DNA of 13,398 bases from Pseudomonas sp. (lineage in GTDB: Bacteria > Pseudomonadota > Gammaproteobacteria > Pseudomonadales > Pseudomonadaceae), in contig JARDZH010000009.1 of assembly GCA_029240955.1 (NCBI GenBank), forward strand, positions 1 to 13,398, written 5' to 3'. The translations under genes and the position numbers were made by a program. The notes beneath the pieces are model-generated. The model had not been told where the DNA came from and made no database searches. It worked only from the letters and a program-made list of their open reading frames with translations. The first letter of the stretch is position 1. Each line of letters opens with the position of its first letter. Positions 1-6,329 of this stretch are shown piece by piece.

Positions 1-18
1 GCCACCACGGAGGCGACC

Positions 19-255
19 ATGGCAACCAGCTATGCAGACAGTGCGCAGGCCCGAGAGTGGGATCGGCGCTTTGATGAATGGGGGCGCCCCAAAGCGCCGA
101 AGGTTGAAGACTTTCACGACTACGAAGCCGCAGCTCAAGAACTCACCCAGCGTCAGGCGCTGATGGCAGCTCAAGAGCTAGTCGACCGCAAGGCGCGGGC
201 CAAGCGAGTCGCGGCAGCGGTGGTCGCGTACGGCGAATTCTGGGGGCTGAAATGA
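19..255 (+). CDS. Small hypothetical phage protein (78 aa)
   Basis: I do not recognise this family. The start is supported by a GGAGG Shine-Dalgarno site at 9-13, five bases before the ATG. The protein is soluble, charged and mostly helical, rich in Ala, Glu and Arg, with a basic stretch around residues 57-64 and no membrane segment. It is the first complete gene of a rightward chain: its stop overlaps the next start as ATGA, so the two are probably translated together. Its position upstream of the recombination genes suggests an early-expressed accessory protein, but nothing in the sequence fixes a function. Confidence 0.7.
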   Translation: MATSYADSAQAREWDRRFDEWGRPKAPKVEDFHDYEAAAQELTQRQALMAAQELVDRKARAKRVAAAVVAYGEFWGLK

Positions 256-485
256 ACGTCCAGCAGCGTGACCACCAAACGGCGGTGACTTGGATTGAGG
301 GCGAGATCAGCAACATGATCCGCGACCTCGGCAAGCCCAACGCCAGCGCCGCAGCGACATCCTGCATCACCCTGGCCTTCATGCTTCGCGCCATCGACGA
401 CAGCGAGCACCGTCACTACCGCGCTCGCATCGACCAGATTTACGCCTCTTACAACGCTTCAGTCACGCAAGGAGCTGCAGCATGA
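252..485 (+). CDS. Small hypothetical phage protein (77 aa)
   Basis: No family is recognised. It starts in an ATGA overlap with the stop of the 78-aa gene upstream and ends in another ATGA overlap with the gene downstream, so it is the middle of a translationally coupled trio. The protein is acidic to neutral and helical, with a short apolar stretch around residues 33-45 (ASAAATSCITLAF) that is too interrupted for a confident membrane helix. It has no strong Shine-Dalgarno site of its own, which fits dependence on coupling. Confidence 0.7.
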   Translation: MNVQQRDHQTAVTWIEGEISNMIRDLGKPNASAAATSCITLAFMLRAIDDSEHRHYRARIDQIYASYNASVTQGAAA

Positions 486-676
486 CAACCCCGTTGGTGA
501 AATCGCTGGTCGATGAGCAGCTCGACGACATCGAGCGCCGCATCGCGATTCTCGGCTTCGGCCTGCCCTTCAATGAAGTAATCGGCCGCAAGCGCGAGGA
601 TCTGGTCGACAGCCTCCCGCAGCGCCTGTCGGTGACCATGAAAGGCGGACGCATCGCGGTGAGGGCTCGGCCATGA
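482..676 (+). CDS. Small hypothetical phage protein (64 aa)
   Basis: No family is recognised. The ATG overlaps the preceding stop (ATGA) and has a strong AAGGAG site at 469-474, seven bases upstream. The N-terminal half is an acidic helix (DEQLDDIERRIAILGFGLP) and the C-terminal end is basic (MKGGRIAVRARP). Its own stop overlaps the next start at 673. The layout suggests a small cytoplasmic protein of the early operon. Confidence 0.65.
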   Translation: MTTPLVKSLVDEQLDDIERRIAILGFGLPFNEVIGRKREDLVDSLPQRLSVTMKGGRIAVRARP

Positions 677-804
677 ATCTCTTGTACTGGTTTCTCGTTG
701 TGATCTTGATTGCCGGCGCAGGCGCCTACGGCGTCATCGCTGACGGCTCAGGCTCGGCGCCGTGCCAGGTGCCGCGCTCCACCACCTACAACGTGTTCCG
801 ATGA
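673..804 (+). CDS. Very small membrane protein (43 aa)
   Basis: This short gene starts at an ATG overlapping the previous stop as ATGA, with GAGGG at 661-665 placed seven bases upstream. The 43 residues begin MNLLYWFLVVILIAGAGAYG, a clear single membrane helix (about residues 3-20), followed by a short polar tail with one Cys. It could equally be a cleaved signal peptide, but the mature part would then be very small. It ends in another ATGA overlap with the 38-aa gene. Function unknown. The double coupling and good ribosome site argue that it is a real gene. Confidence 0.55.
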   Translation: MNLLYWFLVVILIAGAGAYGVIADGSGSAPCQVPRSTTYNVFR

Positions 805-917
805 CCAGCCGGCAGATGGCCCGCCGCATCCTCATTCGGCGCGGATCGTTCTCCGCTATCGGCATGTTCACCTTCCTGATGTTGCTCAGCGCCCTCGCCG
901 ACCGCATCACTCAATAA
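801..917 (+). CDS. Very small membrane protein (38 aa)
   Basis: A 38-residue protein starting in an ATGA overlap with the 43-aa gene. The N-terminus is strongly basic (MTSRQMARRILIRRG), followed by a hydrophobic segment (FSAIGMFTFLMLLSALA), so the positive-inside rule predicts a single-pass protein with its N-terminus in the cytoplasm. There is no good Shine-Dalgarno site, so translation probably depends on the gene before it. It is the last of five coupled tiny genes. The next gene begins 44 bases further on, after a strong hairpin. Function unknown. Confidence 0.5.
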   Translation: MTSRQMARRILIRRGSFSAIGMFTFLMLLSALADRITQ

Positions 918-932
918 ACAAAGCCACCACAA

Positions 933-949
933 GCCGCGCCCGGCGCGGC
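933..949 (+). promoter_or_regulatory. Perfect leader hairpin abutting the ribosome site
   Basis: GCCGCGCCCGGCGCGGC is a perfect inverted repeat around a single central C; as RNA it would fold with a few unpaired loop bases. It ends directly against the AAGGA Shine-Dalgarno site (950-954) of the gene at 961. It has no T-run, so it is not a normal terminator. It may shield the mRNA 5' end, tune ribosome access or mark an RNA processing site. Confidence 0.5.
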
Positions 950-960
950 AAGGAACCGTC

Positions 961-2070
961 ATGTCTGCAAAAGCCCAACAAGCACCGTTGCAAGAATCCA
1001 TCGAAATGACCGCCGTAGCGCCAAAAGTAGCTGTCACCGACATCGCCGAATATCGGCCGCATGAAGAACAAATTGTCCGCTTGGAAACGACCTACGCGAA
1101 CCTCGTTGTCGACTGCTCTACAAGTGAGGGCTTGGCGAATGCGAAGGAAGTTCGCGTGGATATTCGCGATGTCCGCTACGCCTTGGCCAATACCACGAAA
1201 ACGGCGCTGATTCCCTATCAGCAGGCGGTTAAAGACGCCCAGGCTCGCGTCAACCAAGTGAAGGAATTTGGTGAAGCACTGAAGGAGCGCGTGCTGGCGA
1301 TCGAAGCGCCTGTAGACGAGGCAATCAAGGCCGAAGAAAAGCGCGCCGCTGACGCCAAGGCCGAACGCGAGCGTGTCGAGGCTGAACGTGTCGAGGCCAT
1401 CCGGAAAAAAATTACCCGATTCAGCTCTGTAGCAGCAGCGTACGCAAGCCGCAGTGCTGCCGATGTTGCAGCCGTGCTTCAAAGCGTCAAAGAGTCGGTA
1501 ATCCTGCCAGACGAATACGCCGAGTTTGAAGCTGAAGCCACCATCGCCCGCGACAACGCTATTGATCAGCTTGAAGCGCTGCACCGGGCTGCTGTTGACC
1601 GCGAAGAGGCGGCAGCCAAGCTGCTGGCCCAACAAAAAGAGTTGGATGAACTGCGTGAGAAGCAACGCATCGCCGATGCTGAAGCAGAAGAGTTGCGCAA
1701 GCAGCGCGCCGAGGAAGATCGCCTGCGCTTGAAGAAGCAACAGGATGAACTCGACCAGCAGCGCCGCGACATGGAAGCGCAACAACGCCAGCAGCGCGAA
1801 CGTGATGCGCAGTATCAGCGTGACCAAGAAGAACTGGCTCGCCTGCGCGCACTGGCTGCAGCACCCGCTTCGGTTGCAGACGTCATCACGACGCCCGCCG
1901 TTACCAACACATTGCCAGCAGGTGCAGCCGAAGTTGATTCGGCTCCAGCGGCTGACGAAGTCGCCGACTCGAACATGCCGAGCGCCGCCGAAGTGGTCGA
2001 GGTCGTGGCCATGGCCTTCTGCGTCACCAATGACGAAGCATCGGCCTGGCTGCGCGCCCTGTCGTTCTAA
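961..2070 (+). CDS. Long coiled-coil protein next to recT (DUF1351-like by layout)
   Basis: A 369-aa protein with AAGGA at 950-954, six bases before its ATG. After a short N-terminal arm, residues about 30-150 resemble the helical part of phage DUF1351-type proteins (KEVRVDIRDVRYALANTTK). Residues about 120-150 and 200-300 are dense charged heptads rich in E, R, Q and K, so a long coiled coil is likely. The C-terminal 70 residues are an acidic Ala/Val-rich linker and a short folded end. It lies immediately upstream of recT and the exonuclease, where DUF1351-type proteins often sit, so a structural or accessory role in recombination is a reasonable inference. The family assignment is by architecture only. 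Confidence 0.75.
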   Translation: MSAKAQQAPLQESIEMTAVAPKVAVTDIAEYRPHEEQIVRLETTYANLVVDCSTSEGLANAKEVRVDIRDVRYALANTTKTALIPYQQAVKDAQARVNQVKEFGEALKERVLAIEAPVDEAIKAEEKRAADAKAERERVEAERVEAIRKKITRFSSVAAAYASRSAADVAAVLQSVKESVILPDEYAEFEAEATIARDNAIDQLEALHRAAVDREEAAAKLLAQQKELDELREKQRIADAEAEELRKQRAEEDRLRLKKQQDELDQQRRDMEAQQRQQRERDAQYQRDQEELARLRALAAAPASVADVITTPAVTNTLPAGAAEVDSAPAADEVADSNMPSAAEVVEVVAMAFCVTNDEASAWLRALSF

Positions 2071-2093
2071 CAAACCCTGAAATCACCCCGGAG

Positions 2094-2112
2094 GCCGGCC
2101 AAAGTCGTCGGC
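2094..2112 (+). promoter_or_regulatory. Leader hairpin upstream of recT
   Basis: GCCGGC and GTCGGC can pair (six pairs, one G-U) around a seven-base loop. The stem ends three bases before the GGAG site at 2116-2119 that serves the recT ATG at 2126. It lies in the short gap after the coiled-coil gene. This is the weakest of the five clear leader hairpins in the window. Confidence 0.35.
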
Positions 2113-2125
2113 TATGGAGTTAGGA

Positions 2126-3106
2126 ATGAACGCTCAAACCCAGATTGCTACCGTACCAATGGACACAAGCCCGACGGGCCTGATCCTCAATCGCGACAGT
2201 ATGCAGTCGATGACTGAACTCGCGGGCATCATGGCAGGCGGCAAAACCACCCTGCCGAAGCATTTCCACGGCAACACTGCCGACTGCATGGCAGTGATCA
2301 TGCAGTCCATGCAATGGGGCATGAATCCCTTCCAGGTGGCGCAGAAGACATTCATCGTCAACGGCGGCCAGCTCAGCTATGAAGCACAGCTCGTCAACGC
2401 GGTGATTACCACGCGAGCGCCGACCCTTGATCGAATCCATTACGAGTGGTTCGGGGACTGGGACAAGATTATTGGCAACTTCCGTGAAATCGAGAGCAAA
2501 AAGCAAACGGATGATCACGGGCAGCCGAAGAAATACCGCGTCCCAAACTGGAATATTAACGACGAGAAGGGGCTCGGCGTCCGCGTCTGGGCGACGTTCG
2601 TTGGCGAAGACGCTCCCCGCGAACTGACCACCTTGATGACCCAGGCGCGGACCCGAAACTCTACGCTATGGGCGGATGATCCGAAGCAGCAGATCGCATA
2701 CCTGGCGCTCAAAAAATGGGCTCGCCTGTATTGCCCCGACGTGATTCTTGGCGTGTACACCCGTGACGAGCTGGACGACGGCTACGCGCTTCCGGAAACG
2801 GACGTTACCCCACGATCTACCAACGAAAAGCCAGCAGATGTGGGAGCTGCGTCGGTTCCTCAGGGCGACGCAACCGACGCTACTGCGGACCTGTTCGAGC
2901 AGCTCAAAAAGATCGCTCAAGAGCAAGGAATTGATGGCTACGAAAAAGCCTGGAAGGCCCTGAAACCGCAGCAGCGTGGCGCAATTGGCGTGACACGTCA
3001 CGGTGAGCTGAAGTCGATTGCACAGACAATCGAGGCAGAGTTTACAACCCTCAATGAAAGCTCGAGCGCCAGTGCTGACAACGATCCGCAGGACGGTAAT
3101 CAATGA
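2126..3106 (+). CDS. recT: RecT-family single-strand DNA annealing protein
   Basis: RecT-family proteins bind ssDNA and anneal complementary strands during phage recombination. This 326-aa protein has the family layout: a helical N-terminus, a core around MQWGMNPFQVAQKTFIVNGG (residues 62-81) and LSYEAQLVNAVI (83-94), then a conserved stretch through the WADDPKQQIAYLALKKWARL segment and a low-complexity linker before a helical C-terminal domain (from about residue 255). An in-frame ATG at 2114 would add four residues, but 2126 has GGAG at 2116-2119 six bases upstream while 2114 has its nearest GGAGG about 20 bases away, so 2126 is preferred. The stop overlaps the exonuclease start as ATGA, the usual tight pairing of annealing protein and nuclease. 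Confidence 0.87.
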   Translation: MNAQTQIATVPMDTSPTGLILNRDSMQSMTELAGIMAGGKTTLPKHFHGNTADCMAVIMQSMQWGMNPFQVAQKTFIVNGGQLSYEAQLVNAVITTRAPTLDRIHYEWFGDWDKIIGNFREIESKKQTDDHGQPKKYRVPNWNINDEKGLGVRVWATFVGEDAPRELTTLMTQARTRNSTLWADDPKQQIAYLALKKWARLYCPDVILGVYTRDELDDGYALPETDVTPRSTNEKPADVGAASVPQGDATDATADLFEQLKKIAQEQGIDGYEKAWKALKPQQRGAIGVTRHGELKSIAQTIEAEFTTLNESSSASADNDPQDGNQ

Positions 3107-3771
3107 ACGCCTCAGTAGACCTTCAGCGCACCGAGCAGTGGCATCAAGACCGCAGCGGGCGCCTCACGGCAAGCAGGTTCAAGGATGTGATTGCTTGGGG
3201 TGATCGTGACAAGCAAGGGAAGCGCAAGCCACTCGCGGCCCGCACCACTTACATGCGCGAGTTGGCCTTCGAGCGACTGGCCAACCGATCGAAGCATTCG
3301 GTCAGCAGCAAGTCGATGGCGTGGGGTACCGAGGTCGAGCAGTCGAGTCACGACTTTTACGAAATTCTGACCGGCAATACCGTCATCAAGTCGGGCTTCT
3401 TGGTTCATCCAAAATTCGACTGGTTGGGCTGCTCGCCGGACGGCTTGATTGGCGAGGACGGCGGCATCGAGTCGAAGTGTCCATTCAATGAAGCCGTCCA
3501 CGTTCGCACCTGGCTCGAAGGAATGCCCGACGAACACAAGCCTCAGGTTCAGGGCTGCATGTTCGTTACGGGCCGGGAATGGTGGGATTTCCTGTCGTTC
3601 GATCCGCGCCAAGACGAAGACTGCCGCCTGTACATCGAGACCATCAAGCGCGATGACGAGTACATCGCGATGCTTCATCAAGAGCTGGTTCAGTTCAACC
3701 TGGAGCTGGGCCGGATGGTTGACGAAGTAGCGGATAAAGCGCGGGCACAAGCCCATCGATTAGGAGCCTGA
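3103..3771 (+). CDS. YqaJ-type phage recombination exonuclease
   Basis: A 222-aa lambda-exonuclease-like nuclease that would resect double-stranded ends to give the single strand used by RecT. The family signatures are visible: the N-terminal RTEQWHQDRSGRLTASRF (residues 9-26), WGTEVEQ with E77/E79, the catalytic core GCSPDGLI...GGIESKCP with D113, E123 and K125, and HKPQVQGCM with Q148/Q150. These match the D...ExK plus Gln arrangement of the PD-(D/E)xK fold used with metal ions. Length is normal for the family. It overlaps recT by four bases (ATGA), so the two are probably made together, and a small hypothetical gene follows three bases after its stop. Confidence 0.9.
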   Translation: MNASVDLQRTEQWHQDRSGRLTASRFKDVIAWGDRDKQGKRKPLAARTTYMRELAFERLANRSKHSVSSKSMAWGTEVEQSSHDFYEILTGNTVIKSGFLVHPKFDWLGCSPDGLIGEDGGIESKCPFNEAVHVRTWLEGMPDEHKPQVQGCMFVTGREWWDFLSFDPRQDEDCRLYIETIKRDDEYIAMLHQELVQFNLELGRMVDEVADKARAQAHRLGA

Positions 3772-3773
3772 GC

Positions 3774-4016
3774 ATGATCAGCCTCAATCTCAACGCGGTT
3801 CTCGCCAAAAAATCCGAGTCAGAGCGAATCGAGGCCGCGATGGCGGACTTCTGGGCGCGCCCCGGCGGTAACTATCAGGAGCTGCCGATCGCCCGAATGA
3901 AGCCAAAGCCGCCCCGCTCGAAGAAAATAGACCCTGAAACGGTCCTCAAGCGTCGGCCGAAACCGATATCGGCCGCTGACCGCAAGGCTCTGCGCAAAAT
4001 GGCGGACTCGCTATGA
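3774..4016 (+). CDS. Small basic hypothetical protein (80 aa)
   Basis: No family is recognised. The ATG lies three bases after the exonuclease stop, with AGGAG at 3762-3766 inside the last exonuclease codons, seven bases upstream. The N-terminal half is a helix with acidic residues and the C-terminal half is very basic and Pro-rich (RMKPKPPRSKKIDPETVLKR), which suggests nucleic-acid or acidic-protein contact. It ends in an ATGA overlap with the next gene. Position suggests it is expressed with the recombination genes. Confidence 0.7.
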   Translation: MISLNLNAVLAKKSESERIEAAMADFWARPGGNYQELPIARMKPKPPRSKKIDPETVLKRRPKPISAADRKALRKMADSL

Positions 4017-4477
4017 AGTCGAAACGCAAACCCAACAACGGTTTCGCCCGGGCTGAACGCAGTTGCCGGGCGCTGCTGCGCACCAACCACGTCGCGGTCG
4101 TGAACATCGATCCCAGCGGCAGCCAGATCATGGCGAACTGGAAGAGCTGCAAGCAGATCCGGAGCCTGGCAATCGCCAACGCAATCTTCGATTTCTCCTA
4201 CCGCTGGACGATCTACATCGCCGCCATGTGTCGTGACGAGTGCGGTGCCGAGTACATCAAGTCGGTGGAGATTTCGCCGGAGGGCATCTACAAGGTCGAG
4301 CGCCTGACCGACGCCATCGAGCATTACTACCTGGAGCTGCGCAACAGCGCGAACCCGAACCATCTGGTGGCTTCGGGCTGGATCGCCATTCCCGACGAGA
4401 TCTCGATGGATGAAGCTCAAGCCGCGAAGCTGTTCTACGCCGCCGGCGCCTGGCACCAGGTGAAGGTCGCAGCGTGA
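4013..4477 (+). CDS. Hypothetical phage protein (154 aa)
   Basis: A 154-aa protein of unknown function, coupled to the 80-aa gene by ATGA. The N-terminus is basic (MKSKRKPNNGFARAERSCRA), followed by an alternating strand/helix pattern (HVAVVNIDPSGSQIMANWKS, then FDFSYRWTIYIAAMCRDECG) and a helical C-terminal half. There are no membrane segments and no catalytic signature I can name. GC-rich codon use matches the recombination genes, so it belongs to the phage core rather than to the accessory blocks. Confidence 0.75.
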   Translation: MKSKRKPNNGFARAERSCRALLRTNHVAVVNIDPSGSQIMANWKSCKQIRSLAIANAIFDFSYRWTIYIAAMCRDECGAEYIKSVEISPEGIYKVERLTDAIEHYYLELRNSANPNHLVASGWIAIPDEISMDEAQAAKLFYAAGAWHQVKVAA

Positions 4478-4665
4478 GACGTTTTCGCATCCAACAACGC
4501 AAACGACAGACCTGGCTGGACTCGCCGGCCAGCGGAATTGAAGAGGTAGGCCATGGCCAAGAGCAATGCGTAGTTGCAGAAGGACAAGCGAGCCAAGGAG
4601 AAAGCGCTGCTCGATCGGATCGGCGCCGAGAAGCGATCGCTGATTGTTTCGAAAGCGCTCGATGA
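4474..4665 (+). CDS. Possible small protein, GTG start, overlaps next gene
   Basis: A GTG start overlaps the previous stop as GTGA, with GAAGG at 4462-4466 seven bases upstream, so initiation here is plausible. The first 24 codons (VRRFRIQQRKRQTWLDSPAS...) look like a genuine basic protein start and fill the otherwise empty space before 4553. The remaining codons overlap the next gene by more than 100 bases in another frame and read as low-quality sequence. Either the frame is real and overlapping, or only its 5' part was once coding. Weakly supported. Confidence 0.35.
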   Translation: MRRFRIQQRKRQTWLDSPASGIEEVGHGQEQCVVAEGQASQGESAARSDRRREAIADCFESAR

Positions 4666-4861
4666 TGCGCTTCAGGTTCTCGGCGAGCGCCACGGCTTCG
4701 AGGAATGGCAGGAGACGGTGTCCACTTTCCTGATCAACCTCGCTGCGGCTCCGTCCGAAGAGTCAGAGCGATTCGTGAAGGTGTCGCGACCGAAAATCCA
4801 TGTTAAGGAAAAGTGGTTGCGACAGCTTGAAGAATTCGCGAAGACCGGCGTAGAAGCTTGA
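4553..4861 (+). pseudogene. Small helical protein interrupted by an amber codon at position 7
   Basis: The ATG at 4553 has AGAGG at 4542-4546, six bases upstream, and reads MAKSNA, then TAG (4571-4573), then LQKDKRAKEK and an uninterrupted frame to 4861. A single C-to-T change from CAG (Gln) explains the stop. Without it the protein would be 102 aa, basic at the N-terminus and helical afterwards (RSLIVSKALDDALQVLGERH), family unknown. The TTG immediately after the TAG (4574) could allow reinitiation, giving a 95-aa product missing only seven residues, or a host amber suppressor could restore it. It is the last rightward gene before the convergent minus-strand block. Confidence 0.6.
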
Positions 4862-4869
4862 ACTGGGCG

Positions 4870-5400
4870 TCATTGTTTTGAGTCTTCCTCAAACCGCCGC
4901 CAGCTCATTTCACACACTCGACACTGCGTGAGCGCTTCCATGCGCATGAGTTCAAATTCTTGATCCTCAAATGCCAAAGAATCCAGCGATCGCTCGACGG
5001 CAGATATGATGGTTTCGATGCTTCCAGCCACCCCCAAAAAACTTTCAACTAGTTCGAACCTACCGAGCTCATGAGGCGGTATCTGGCTAAGGGAGTTTTT
5101 TGACATCCTCAATATCTGGCCAAAAATGATCTTCCAGTTCTCATGGATGACATGCCGGGAGTCGTTTGACTGCAACAATTGCCCAAAGGTAATAGCATTG
5201 TGTGCGGCGTTTTTCACCACCGCATAAAAAGCCATGGAGCGACGCTGTGCCTCCTGCACTCGCATCTGATCCTGCTTCTTAATTTGCTTGTTACCTATGA
5301 GGAATGCTGCCCAGATCGACGCGATGGAGCCTACCGCCTGCACCCACGACGCCAGTCCAGGGTGGTGCTCAATCCAATACGAAATGCACTCCAAACTCAT
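4870..5400 (-). CDS. Membrane-anchored accessory protein (176 aa)
   Basis: A leftward gene ending eight bases from the stop of the convergent gene at 4861. The ATG at 5400 has AAGGAG six bases upstream; an in-frame ATG at 5421 adds seven residues but would put the ribosome site inside the gene. One membrane helix lies at about residues 16-36 (ASWVQAVGSIASIWAAFLIG), followed by a basic stretch (NKQIKKQ) and a helical cytoplasmic domain of about 130 residues with no catalytic motif I can identify. Sequence is AT-richer than the phage core. It appears coupled (ATGA) to the 66-codon frame upstream. Prophage cargo such as superinfection exclusion or defence is an inference only. Confidence 0.7.
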   Translation of the reverse strand: MSLECISYWIEHHPGLASWVQAVGSIASIWAAFLIGNKQIKKQDQMRVQEAQRRSMAFYAVVKNAAHNAITFGQLLQSNDSRHVIHENWKIIFGQILRMSKNSLSQIPPHELGRFELVESFLGVAGSIETIISAVERSLDSLAFEDQEFELMRMEALTQCRVCEMSWRRFEEDSKQ

Positions 5401-5597
5401 ATCTGCTCCTTCCGGCGCCATGCCGGGCCGAACACAAATACCCCACTTCTACGAATCACGCCAGCCGGCGAGGCAATCGGCTGTCTGGAGCAGTTATGAA
5501 TCCCTATATGATCACAGGGTTCCTGACTGGTACCAGTCATAGTCAGATTGAGGTAGGTGTTGCGTTCCCTATTCTGCCGATTAACGCTCCCACTCAT
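5397..5597 (-). CDS. Possible 66-aa protein bridging two membrane genes
   Basis: This frame begins in an ATGA overlap with the stop of the 221-aa gene (5594-5597) and ends in an ATGA overlap with the start of the 176-aa gene (5397-5400). Two exact four-base overlaps are unlikely but not impossible by chance, and they would make a three-gene coupled unit. Against it, the composition is unconvincing (polar, no clear hydrophobic core, C-terminus FVFGPAWRRKEQI), the ribosome site is weak, and a 16-bp perfect palindrome lies inside it, so the stretch could instead be an intergenic regulatory region. Confidence 0.35.
   Translation of the reverse strand: MSGSVNRQNRERNTYLNLTMTGTSQEPCDHIGIHNCSRQPIASPAGVIRRSGVFVFGPAWRRKEQI
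5524..5539. promoter_or_regulatory. 16-bp perfect palindrome, candidate operator
   Basis: TGACTGGTACCAGTCA is a perfect 16-bp palindrome between the two minus-strand membrane genes, inside the doubtful 66-codon frame. A site of this size and symmetry is typical of a dimeric helix-turn-helix repressor operator. No regulator gene is adjacent, so what binds it is unknown. I did not see a second exact copy in the window. Confidence 0.4.
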
Positions 5598-6259
5598 TTC
5601 GGCCTGGAGTATTTTGCAAGTAGATCATCTGCTTTTTTGCAGATTTTAGATTGCACGTCACTAATCAGATGAAGGCGGGCCTGCCCTTTCAAAAAATAGT
5701 CTTGCCACAAATCAGTAGGCTTTTCACGCAGTGCGGAGATCCGAGTAGAGAATGCAATAATTTCTGAACCGCCACTTCTGACTTGTTCAACAAACTCCCA
5801 ATAAGAGGTACTAAGTTCGGCTTGTTCTTCTGAACTCAAATGGTGCTGGAGAATAATGTAAGCGCCGTAGAGCGCCGCATCCGCATTACTCCAAGCTTTT
5901 CTAGCAGCTTCCGTTTTACTCGAGAACCAAAAGTCGACTTCTCTGTTATCCCACACATCGTCGAGCAGGCTAAAGCCTAGTGAGACGTACCAATAACCCT
6001 CGCCCGCGCTTTGACACGCTTGGTGGAAATCTCGAATAGCTCTGTATTTTTCAGCAAAAAGAAATTGCTTCCTCCAAGCACTTAAAGCAATCAATGCCGC
6101 AACTGCGGTGATAACGGTGGCAGCAGCCCCAAATATTTCAAAAAGATCGTGGACATTATCAACCACGAAAAAATCTGTCTTAATTGGAATCATCCCCCAA
6201 ATCGCCCCTGTACAAAACAACGAAATACAGCCAACCCAGATCACCCAGTCTTTTTTCAA
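5594..6259 (-). CDS. Two-helix membrane accessory protein (221 aa)
   Basis: A leftward gene with a TTG start at 6259-6257; GGGAG lies six bases upstream, which supports that unusual start. Two hydrophobic segments are visible, at about residues 5-25 (WVIWVGCISLFCTGAIWGMI) and 41-62 (IFGAAATVITAVAALIALSA), followed by a basic turn (WRKQF) and a helical cytoplasmic domain of about 150 residues rich in aromatics. The layout, membrane anchor then helical cytoplasmic domain, matches the 176-aa protein downstream although the sequences differ. Base composition is visibly AT-richer (26 G+C of 60 bases at 5761-5820), consistent with recent acquisition. No enzymatic motif is recognised. It is divergent from the methyltransferase gene, with 70 bases between. 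Confidence 0.72.
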   Translation of the reverse strand: MKKDWVIWVGCISLFCTGAIWGMIPIKTDFFVVDNVHDLFEIFGAAATVITAVAALIALSAWRKQFLFAEKYRAIRDFHQACQSAGEGYWYVSLGFSLLDDVWDNREVDFWFSSKTEAARKAWSNADAALYGAYIILQHHLSSEEQAELSTSYWEFVEQVRSGGSEIIAFSTRISALREKPTDLWQDYFLKGQARLHLISDVQSKICKKADDLLAKYSRPK

Positions 6260-6291
6260 AAAAATCTCCCGCCAAATTTCACTTAACGAAG

Positions 6292-6297
6292 ATTATG
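6292..6297 (-). promoter_or_regulatory. Weak candidate -10 box for the minus-strand block
   Basis: On the minus strand this reads CATAAT, five of six matches to TATAAT, about 33 bases before the TTG start of the 221-aa gene. The hexamer at the proper distance upstream is a poor -35 match, so this would be a weak or activated promoter. The inverted repeat at 6297-6318 falls between the two boxes. Confidence 0.25.
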
Positions 6298-6318
6298 CCG
6301 AAGCCAAAGGCTTCCGGC
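6297..6318 (+). promoter_or_regulatory. Leader hairpin abutting the methyltransferase ribosome site
   Basis: Around the loop AAA, AAGCC pairs with GGCTT, and the flanking GCCG pairs with CGGC after one bulged C. The stem ends directly before the GAGG site (6319-6322) of the methyltransferase. Because it also lies in the divergent gap with the 221-aa gene, it could act as a DNA operator instead of, or as well as, an RNA structure. Confidence 0.45.
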
Positions 6319-6329
6319 GAGGATCCCCT

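Noticed and set aside
907..2073. 388-codon open frame antisense to the coiled-coil gene
   Set aside because: It mirrors the whole opposite gene. High-GC, repetitive coiled-coil codons leave the complement open; its product has odd Cys/Phe/Leu-rich composition and no ribosome site I could support.
2093..2100. GGCCGGCC palindrome as an operator
   Set aside because: Eight bases in GC-rich DNA is common by chance; part of it is used in the leader hairpin instead.
3875..4693. 272-codon minus-strand frame
   Set aside because: Lies across three plus-strand genes with proper overlaps and ribosome sites; composition (Arg, Ala, Val, His) is typical of a GC-rich shadow.
4877..4893. TTTGAG/CTCAAA stem at the convergent gene ends as a terminator
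   Set aside because: The stem is short, AT-rich and inside coding sequence, with no T-run.
6108..6329. 74-codon N-terminal extension of the methyltransferase
   Set aside because: It lies antisense to the 221-aa gene, reads as low-quality sequence and lacks a ribosome site, whereas ATG 6330 has GAGG at ideal spacing.
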